Source: Rosa chinensis (Eukaryota; Streptophyta; Magnoliopsida; Rosales; Rosaceae). From it: DNA of 64,000 bases. The notes beneath the pieces were generated by a model, which saw only the letters and a program-made list of their open reading frames with translations, was not told the origin of the DNA and did not search any database. Shown in pieces: positions 56,679 to 64,000 of the stretch. Location of the stretch: assembly GCF_002994745.2 (NCBI RefSeq), contig NC_037089.1:81120347-81184346 (forward strand), written 5' to 3'. The position numbers and the translations under genes are program-made. Position 1 is the stretch's first letter. Every line of letters begins with the position of its first letter.

Positions 56679-57871
56679 TATAGAGTATTTTTATTATTAT
56701 ATTTTTTTTTTTTTTTTAATTTTTTTTTTTTTTTTTTTTTTGTAAATAGCTGAATTTAATAAGACTGAATGAATACAGTTTTTTTTTTTTTTTTTTTTTA
56801 TATATATAAAGGACTCAAAAAATAAAAGACAAATATAAATATATATTGGACTCAAAATGAAAGACAAAAATATAAATCTCTTCCCCCACACTTAAATATT
56901 GCATTATCTTCAATGTAATCAATTAAAAGCATGCAATGAAATAAGTAAGCATATAGGGATGAAATTTACGAAAATAACAACTAAAACAAATAAGCAAAAA
57001 CGAAAAATAAAAGATAAGGATAAAGAAAGCAAATCTGATTTGCATGGGTTGCCTCCCAAGTAGCGCTTGTATTTTACGTCTTGCAGCCAGACGGTACCTA
57101 CATTAAATAAAGTTAGTAACTATAATTAACAAAGAAATACAAAATAAAAACAAGTATAACTATTAATTACAAACTACAAGTAAAATTAACAAGTATATTG
57201 TACAAAAGACACAAGTTAAGTACAAGTGAGTATAAAACGTGAAAAGTATTTTTACAAGTATTAAAGTGTGAAACAACAAAATAATTTACACGTATAGAGT
57301 ATTCACAAGTATTTCTTTTATTATAAACATTATTGATATCGAATCAAATTCCAAGCGGTAAATCAAGTGGACGTGCGGCCCAAGTATAGTCGCCTAGACA
57401 CAAACTCCCTTTCAAATCTTTTGGGCAACCTTACTGAAATGGCCAGGTGGGGGAGGACGAACACGAGAGGAAAAATCCATTTTGGCATGAGCTACTCCCA
57501 CATTGTGGTTTATGCCCATTTGCAAGCACTTCTGGATTCAAAAACCCGTCATGAACGTTGTCCCCTTCCTAGACACCATTTCACATAGGCTTTCTTACTA
57601 AGATGAGAAAGGTCATAAGTGTGAAGACAGTTCAACAAGTGTTAATAAAGGCCGCCCTCAACCTTAAGAGACCTGAACTAGGTACTAATAAGGGGTTTAG
57701 GCCAATATTAACAAAAGAGACTTCACCTATTCCTCTCAATTTACAACCTACAATTAAAATTCGTGTTCAATAATATAAATAACATCCTAGTTAATTTAAA
57801 CTAAGTTTCAAACAATTTTTAAACAACAAATATATACAATAAATGACACAATTTAACAAGTGATTTTTCAA

Positions 57872-57889
57872 TCCCCGGCAACGGCGCCA
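57872..57889 (-). other. Primer binding site, tRNA-Asp type
   Basis: Minus strand TGGCGCCGTTGCCGGGGA, five bases inside the 5' LTR edge, complementary to the 3' end of plant tRNA-Asp. It fixes the orientation of the element. Confidence 0.85.
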
Positions 57890-57894
57890 AAAAT

Positions 57895-59919
57895 TGATGC
57901 GCTCAAGGCAAGCGCGCAATTTAACCCTGAAAATATCGTTAGTAGTATAAGTAAGTAGGGATCGTTCTATTCCGGGGATTGAGGGTACACTTGTAATTGT
58001 GAAACAAATAAAGAAAAGTATTATTTACAAAAATAAAATAAAGAATATAAATATATACAATTGTATAAACAAATAAAGAATTAAAATAATAAAGTATTAT
58101 TTACAAAAATAAAATAAAGAATAGAAATATATACAAGTAACAAAATAAAAAGGGAGGGGGGGTTTAAGAATTATAGAATTGAAAATTAAGATAAATAAAA
58201 TAAAGAAAATGTAAAAACACATATACAAGAATGAAACATAAGAAACAAACATTAAACCCAAGTTTATCATTGAATTCGAATTAACCCTACATTGTTCTTC
58301 CAAGTCATGTGAGAGGAGTTGATCATGTGAAACATTCGAAAGCAAATGATTTCCCATATTTTACTTTTCAATGCTAATTAACCTAAGCGAAAGCACCTAG
58401 ATTAATCCTATCAAACATGCAATCAAGCCCTAGAAAGCTAGTCAATCATGACATGTTCAACGCATTAGACATAGAGAAAGGCTATCAACTCAAGTGTACA
58501 ACTTAGTATGAATAAGTTCACCTAATTGCAATCCTCTTCAATTGAATTCGATTTTGTCCAAAACCTTTACTACTTTGATTCAAGTTTACACAAAACGAAA
58601 AGTCGATTTCATGTTCTTAAACCTAGCACCAATTACATGCAAATCCTATAAGTGTCGACCCAAATAAGATAAACATATAAAAGTTTTCTATCAAGCAAAT
58701 TCAATCGAACAATCACACATAAGCAACTTTGGAATCACAACATAAGAATCGAAATTCTTTATTCAATCATAAAATTTCAGAATATAAACCTTGTTCAAAC
58801 ATAAATGTTAACTAAAAACAATTCTCACGAAACTAAGCAAGATTACAAAGAAAGAGGTTGAATTACACCGTGAGATGGAGATGGGGATGAAGGATGAAAC
58901 GTTATGGATTCTTGAATCTCGAAAGCAAGCTTCAAGGTGGAGGATGGATGATGATGCTCACGGCTCCTTCTTCTTCTTCTTCTCCCTTGCTTGAAACGTT
59001 GAATGCACTAGAGGATGGAGAGAAAATGGAAAGGAAATGGAGAGACAAAGAAGATGAGATGGATGAAGGAAGATGTTTTTGAGAGTGAGAGGAGAATGTG
59101 TTTAAATAGGGAAGAAAAAGAAGAGTGAAATGATGAGATGAAGAAAAATAATGAAAGTGGAGTATGAGAGTGGTTTGTAAAATATGTAAAAGATGAGGTA
59201 ATGATGAAAGCAAAGCATGAAGGTGAAGAAATGTGGAAGTGATGATGATCTTTTAGAGTAGAAAAATGTATCCAAGGAAAAAGAAATGCTTTCTTCATAT
59301 GGGTGGGAAACATGAATATGTGGTGTTGAGCTGTTTTCAAATCAGTTTCTGCCCCTTTATTCCTTCAATTATTTCTCCAACAAGACTTCATTATATGCAT
59401 TTGACTTCTTCATATGAAATGTTCCACTATGAGTGTAGATCATCCTGACAAATTTTCAGAGCTTTCATCCATGTGGTTGGGCCGGAAATGCTGCTGGACC
59501 TCTTACAGGTCCAGTTTTCCTGTTTTGCTTCTGTAGAAAATTGGGCTGATTGTTTGAAGGCCTTCCACTCATATTTTTCTCTGGCACTCTTCATAAGAAA
59601 TGATCCTTTGGGTGTCTAGAATGGATCTGGAAGGTTTCAGCTCATTTGAAGTTCATTTGGTCAGGCGGCCGCTCCTTCTTCTTTGCTTGGCTTGGTTTCT
59701 CCTAGCCGGAGTAGGAATATGTGTAAAATTGATCTTTTAGTACATTTCCATTTTTCTCCATCATTTCCAGGTAATTATGAACCTAACGCTCATTTCACCT
59801 TCATCTACTCCAATGTACCTAAAAGTAGAAATTGAGTTAAAAATTGATTCGTTAAGGAATTAACTAAGCAAAATGTGAGGAATTAACTATTAAAATACCG
59901 CATTAAAATGCTCCTATCA
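57895..59919 (-). repeat. 5' LTR of the WUS-carrying retroelement
   Basis: 2,025 bp partner of 50821-52845, adjacent to the primer binding site. See that entry for the few differences. Confidence 0.9.
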
Positions 59920-60711
59920 GGTATTCAACCCTAATGGGAAGAAATTTGGGGGAAATCGGGTAACCGGGATGGGGATCCCCAGCATTCGAATTCTGAAATC
60001 GGGTACGGGGTGGAGATGATATTTTGATCCCCATCCCCATACCCACCCAATAAGAGTTATCTAAAATATATATATATATATATATATATATTTATTATAT
60101 ATATTTTTGATATTATTTATAAATATATATATCTATGTAAACTTAATCTTTTTGTCAATATTTAAATTCTGTCAATATATTTTTGATAATATTCAATTCA
60201 TCTTGTTCGAGTGAATGAGTAAGTTGTTAGGTTACACTAAGCAGTTGATTGTGGAATTTTTTTGTCGAATGCATACCTTTATTGTTTTTTTTTTAAGTGA
60301 GACTTATATTTGTTTTTGTTTAATTGAAATAAAGAATTTACTTTATGTTGATATTTGAATTTAACTTCATAGTTTACGATCGATAATTATTTGTATGAAT
60401 TTATATATAATAAATTAGTAATATTGTTAACGGGGATTGGGGCGGGTACGGGGACCTAATCCCCAATGGGGACGAGGACGGGGACAGGGAATCCCCAGTT
60501 TCTTATTACGGGGATTGGGCCGGATAAGGGGATGGGGAATGAAGTCGGGTATGGGGACGGTAATTTAATCCCCTTACCCTACCCTCCCCATTGCCATCCC
60601 TAACCGTAAGAGAAAGAAAAATATATGTTACGTGACTACTATTTTATATAATATTTTATTGAATTAAATTGGTTAACTAAAAATAATTAACAATTGGTTA
60701 GAGTAAATTTT

Positions 60712-61982
60712 AGGGGTTTTGTCCATTTACACCATTTTTAGAGATTTTTTTCCCACTTACCCCATTAAGTTTTTTTAATTATCTCTTACCCAAAACACTC
60801 TAAGGAGGTCTTCCCTAATACCCCATTAAGATTTTTTTTTGTTTTTTAATTTTTTTAATACCATTTTACCCTTACCCCTTTGTTACTTAGAGATAGAGAG
60901 AAAATAGAAGAGAGAGAAATCATGGGAGTCTTGGCCGGAGCCCGGTCACCGGCCGCCGGAATCCGGTCACCGGCCGCCGGAATCCGGCCAACTATTGCCC
61001 CACAATAGACGACTATCAGCCATGTATTGCCCCCAATAGACGACCATCAGCCATGTATTGCCCCCCAATAGATGTCTATTGCCCCCAATAGACGTATATT
61101 GCCCTAATAGTCTATGTCAAATAGACGTCTATTGTCCCCTAATAGACGTCTATTGTCCCTCAATAGATGTCTATCAGCCATGTATTGCCCACCAATAGGC
61201 GTCTATTGCCCCCCAATAGATGTCTATCAGACATGTATTGCCCTCCAATAGGCGTCTATTGCCCCCCAATAGAACTGTCAGTAGCTGAAATGGGAACTAA
61301 TATTCCTAAAATTAGACAAATAAAACTTTGATTAAAGAAAAAAACAAAGAGATCATATTAATTTAAAAATGCATATTGCCCCCCAATAGATGTCTACTGC
61401 CCCAATAGACATTCAAAAAAAATTTCCCTTTCTCTCTGCCCCATTACTTAAAAAAAAAAAAAAAAAAAAAAACGGAAGAGAAAAATTGATTTGGCCACCC
61501 AGAGAAATACTCTGGGCACCAAATCGAAGCAAAAACCCAGAAATCCGGCCAGACATCACCGGTGGCCGTGCTTGCTGCTCTCTCCAATCCCCGAAATGCT
61601 AGCAAAATCCTCCTCAGTGAAAACGGCGTCGTTATAGGGGAAGGTCGATCAATCCGGTTTTCTCCTCATCCACGATTGCCAACGATCGTGCAATCGAGGC
61701 TGCAAATGGAGATGTGGTCCTCATCAATCCTAGCCAAAGATGATCAGATCGGCTTTCTCCTCGTTGGCTGAGCGGTTGAAGTGTTAATCGGAGTTGGAGG
61801 CCGAGTTGTTGAGGTTGATGACGATGGCAGCTGAGCGGTCGAGTTCAGAATCGGAATCGTTTGACGGCGACTGCAGACATGCTCGACGGCGGTGAGAGAG
61901 AGTTGGTGACGACACCGTGGTAGGCAGCCCGACTCTGGTAGTAGGCGGAGTTGGCGTCGTGGTTTTGCAGGGCGGGGAGAGG

Positions 61983-62019
<37 letters not shown>

Positions 62020-62228
62020 CAGATCGGAGAATGAGAGAGAGAATCGGTGTCCGGGGGGAGAGAGAGAGAGTGTACAGAGTGGCGCAGTTGTAATTCTTTA
62101 ATTGGGTGGAGGGTAAAATAGTCATTTGGTGTTAAATTGTGTATGTGGGAACAAAAATCTGTTACTGGGGTAAGTGGGATAAGTTTTGCTTATTTTGGTG
62201 CTTTGGGTCAAGGACCCTAAATTTTATC
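60712..62228. mobile_element. Mutator-like non-autonomous element (probable)
   Basis: The left edge AGTAAATTTTAGGGGTTTTGTCC and the inverse of the right edge GGACCCTAAATTTTATC are similar over about 30 bp, including a further ACACC/GGTGCT match. Imperfect 9-bp flanks ATTGGTTAG and ATATGTTAG agree at seven positions. Inside are a palindromic minisatellite, a GC-rich ACCGGCCGCCGGAATCCGG duplication (60949-60985), and (GA)n runs near 61988-62016. No transposase frame is seen; small ORFs have no recognisable motif. The superfamily call is tentative. Confidence 0.5.
60995..61280. repeat. Palindromic minisatellite CAATAGACGTCTATTG-C(4-6)
   Basis: About ten to twelve degenerate units of about 21 bp. 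The core CAATAGACGTCTATTG is a perfect 16-bp palindrome and units are linked by runs of C. Some units are fused to ATCAGCCATGTATTGCC. An isolated further unit lies at 61380-61410. Confidence 0.85.
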
Positions 62229-62536
62229 ATATGTTAGATGCTAGGGTTAATTTGTAGTGGTTTTGAATGAGAAATTTTCTCACAATTTTGTGCCTCTACT
62301 TCACCATTGCGAGTCTGCGACTATAGTGGCATGGAACTAAATTTTTATTTGCAAACTTCTTTCATTCTCGATTAAAAAATGTATGGTTTTATAAGATTTT
62401 GTCCTTTAAAGTATTACTATCTTCACCTTTTACTCAATTATTTTTTCATATGAGTATCGTTTCACTGTTTTCATGATTTGAATAAAATTTTAATAAACTT
62501 ATCAATGAAAAATGATACACAAAAATGGCTATATTT

Positions 62537-63521
62537 AACATATAGTTAACTAAGAGATGCTCTAAGCATTATTTCCACTTAAAAACAATACTTAGGTTAC
62601 TCTCTCTGAGAGGTAGGTGGAGGCCGTTGTCTTATATTGGCGACTCTGCAAATTGGGCTGCAGGAGATGGAATTTCCCTCTCGTCTGATCGCTGGGAGAT
62701 TGAGGGCTGCGGAGTTCCTCTTAGTCGGCATCTCAAATTTAGGGGTGGTGGTGAGTCTGTGTTGCAAAGAGTTTCTCGCGGCGGATATGAGGGATCTGGG
62801 TCATTCATGATTGAGGATGGCTGGATAGGAATGGATCCGGTGAGTGGTGCTGGTCTCGCAGTGGAGAGCCGAGTGGCGATCTTCCTCGTGTGTTCGTGCT
62901 GTGCTGAGTGGCTGGGTGCTGTTGGCGAATGGTGACATAGATGATGATTGCAGCGTTGGGCTAGCAATGGCTCCACCGATCCTTACCGGAGTAAAGCTGG
63001 CTGCTGTTGGGAGCGGCGACGATGGCGGTGGGCGGTGGTGGAAGTCTTCCTCGGCCGGCGCCGTCGAATGGAGGTGAACTGGTACTCCGCCTTGCTGGGT
63101 TTGGGTGTCCATGGGTTTGGGTGGCCTTAGCAAGTCCAGTTGGACTTTGAATTCTGGGCCTAGTGCTAGGGTTTCCCTGTCTTTTGGGCCTCTGTCTGGC
63201 ATATGGAGTAGTTGGGCTGCTGGGCTAGTTTATTTTAATTTCAATTAATTTTATGTAAGAATTCATTCTCCTATGGAGAATGAACTCGTTGCTTCTCTCT
63301 GAGTTTTGTCGCCAAAAATAACCAGGATGTCTTGGCCTTTTGATTCTCTAGGATGTTTGAGGTTAGATTTTGGCAGGGTTTCATGAGCTTTAAAATGTTG
63401 AATTACTTAGGTAATGACTCTTTTGACAGTCTCACAGGGATAGATCATTATGTGTAATTTCGCTGATCAATGCAATAAGTTGACAATTCTCTAAAAAAAA
63501 AAAAAACATATAGTTAACTAA
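62537..63521 (+). mobile_element. Non-LTR retroposon with 17-bp target duplication and poly-A tail
   Basis: AACATATAGTTAACTAA is present at 62537-62553 and again at 63505-63521, right after a run of about 14 A. This is the hallmark of target-primed reverse transcription. The 951-bp body has a GC-rich first half with open frames on both strands but no endonuclease, RT or DUF4283 motif, and a T-rich second half like the 3' end of plant LINEs. It may be a truncated or internally deleted LINE, or a processed copy of an unknown transcript. Confidence 0.75.
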
Positions 63522-64000
63522 AACAAATAATTAAAATTTTAAATATAGTTCCGCCACTGATCATCAATATGATCGATCTCATGCCACTGCAATATTTTCC
63601 TTGGTCCGGAGGAGCACTACGCCGAGCTCAAGTCACCAGTTATCTGTGTTGTAGCTTATCAGTCCTCTGAAGCTCTTATTTAAGGAAACTTCCACATCAT
63701 AGAAAATTAGAGAAAGAACTTTTACGGATGGGAATGAATCAATGCATGGAAAATGCTTTCAAATAACAAACCCGCCATAGCAAATATTACACCTAGGTGG
63801 AGAAACCGGAGAGCTATCTTCCAACGTAGGTACCCTAGTTTTTTTACAATTATGGTAGTAGATCACCCTATTTTCTTGGTTAATTTGATGGGATAATGTA
63901 ATCTCATTAGTAACGGATGGGAGGATTATACATCCAAGTAGCTTTTTGAAGTGGTCTTGATAAAAGTTTTATCATGATGTTTAACTCCTAATCTGATAAG
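63522..64000. other. Intergenic, no gene seen
   Basis: AT-rich DNA up to the window edge without coding signal. Confidence 0.4.

Larger units (their letters stand above)
54595..57100. repeat. Diverged direct repeat flanking the WUS gene/ORF block
   Basis: 54600-54860 and 56878-57100 share the order CTTCCCCCA-ACTTAA-T, GCATT-TC-TCAATGTA, AGAAAGCAAATCTG, ATGGGTTGCCTCCCA-G-AGCGCTT. On the minus strand the second block is the GGGAGGCAACCCAT motif of many plant retroelement interiors. The two copies bracket the 176-aa ORF and the WUS-like gene. Confidence 0.6.
50821..59919 (-). mobile_element. Large LTR retroelement derivative without pol, carrying a WUSCHEL-type gene
   Basis: 9,099 bp with LTRs of 2,025 bp each (50821-52845 and 57895-59919), TG/CA ends, and GGTAT duplications (50816-50820 and 59920-59924). 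The primer site TGGCGCCGTTGCCGGGGA (57889-57872, minus strand) is complementary to the 3' end of tRNA-Asp, as in several plant gypsy-type and LARD elements. The polypurine tract AAGTGTGGGGGAATT (52860-52846) precedes the 3' LTR. The interior (5,049 bp) has no protease, integrase, RT or RNase H. It holds one minus-strand ORF and, on the plus strand, a homeobox gene. The LTRs differ by only about two substitutions and two 1-bp indels, so it is young. Confidence 0.9.
50776..60602. mobile_element. hAT-like non-autonomous element, split by an LTR retroelement
   Basis: Ends TAGGGATGGCAAT (50776) and ATTGCCATCCCTA (60602) are perfect inverted repeats, and ACCGTAAG flanks both sides (50768-50775 and 60603-60610), an 8-bp hAT-type duplication. 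The ends resemble Ac-like TAGGGATG termini. Only 50776-50820 and 59925-60602 belong to it, about 720 bp in all. The right part is rich in GGGGATGGGGATCCCC-like blocks and an (AT)n run at 60067-60092. No transposase is seen. Confidence 0.85.

Noticed and set aside
61784..62125. 113-aa minus frame rich in LSLSLS
   Set aside because: Translation of the GA/CT microsatellite inside the Mutator-like element.
62801..63202. 133-aa minus frame in the last retroposon
   Set aside because: Overlapping frames are open on both strands in GC-rich DNA, with no recognisable motif on either.
1..64000. CRISPR arrays, bacterial operons, tRNA or rRNA genes
   Set aside because: The spaced repeats present are minisatellites without unique spacers; no tRNA cloverleaf or rRNA signature was noticed. 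The tRNA-Asp match at 57872 is a primer site, not a tRNA gene.

Overview
This window is nuclear DNA of a flowering plant. Genes have short exons with GT-AG introns in AT-rich DNA, several proteins carry plant-specific domains (plastid ClpB3, EID1-like F-box, WUSCHEL-type homeodomain, plant calmodulin-binding domain), and the repeats are typical plant LTR retrotransposons, hAT/PIF-type MITEs and LINE-derived retroposons. A eudicot, possibly a rose-family plant (Fragaria/Rosa type), is my best guess; the family is an inference without database support.

Layout. 1-0.75 kb: broken F-box gene, minus strand. 2.6-2.9 kb: relic of a PRP31 splicing-factor gene. 6.06-11.57 kb: complete 10-exon plastid ClpB3 disaggregase with a heat-shock-element-like array about 350 bp upstream. 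12.3-21.95 kb: a segmental tandem duplication. Unit 1 holds a 6-exon gene of unknown function (168 aa) and a remnant of an EID1-like F-box gene broken by a copia fragment. Unit 2 holds a rearranged ClpB3 3' pseudogene, a second intact copy of the unknown gene (171 aa), and the intact EID1-like F-box gene.

24.6-35.5 kb: an F-box/FBA gene (25.1 kb), its pseudogene copy (33.9 kb) and smaller F-box relics. Each full copy sits just downstream of a copia pol/LTR remnant carrying a TATA box. The intact gene is cut near its 3' end by a 4.08-kb copia element with 299-bp LTRs that appear identical, a 5-bp target duplication and no gag. A 1.8-kb LINE-derived retroposon with ORF1-type coding only and a 14-bp target duplication lies between the two F-box copies. 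36.1-37.8 kb: calmodulin-binding-domain protein. 43.0-45.4 kb: six-exon plastid DUF4336 protein. 46.3-47.1 kb: membrane RING-finger protein.

48.8-63.5 kb is a transposon block: a hAT MITE; a minisatellite; a hAT-like element with an 8-bp target duplication split by a 9.1-kb LTR retroelement (2,025-bp LTRs, tRNA-Asp-type primer site, no pol); a Mutator-like element with a palindromic minisatellite; and a retroposon with a 17-bp target duplication. The 9.1-kb retroelement contains, antisense to itself, a complete intronless WUSCHEL-type homeobox gene (216 aa) with homeodomain, WUS-box, EAR-like motif and its own TATA-box promoter, next to a divergent 176-aa ORF of unknown function. A stem-cell-type transcription factor apparently captured by a retroelement is the most striking observation here.
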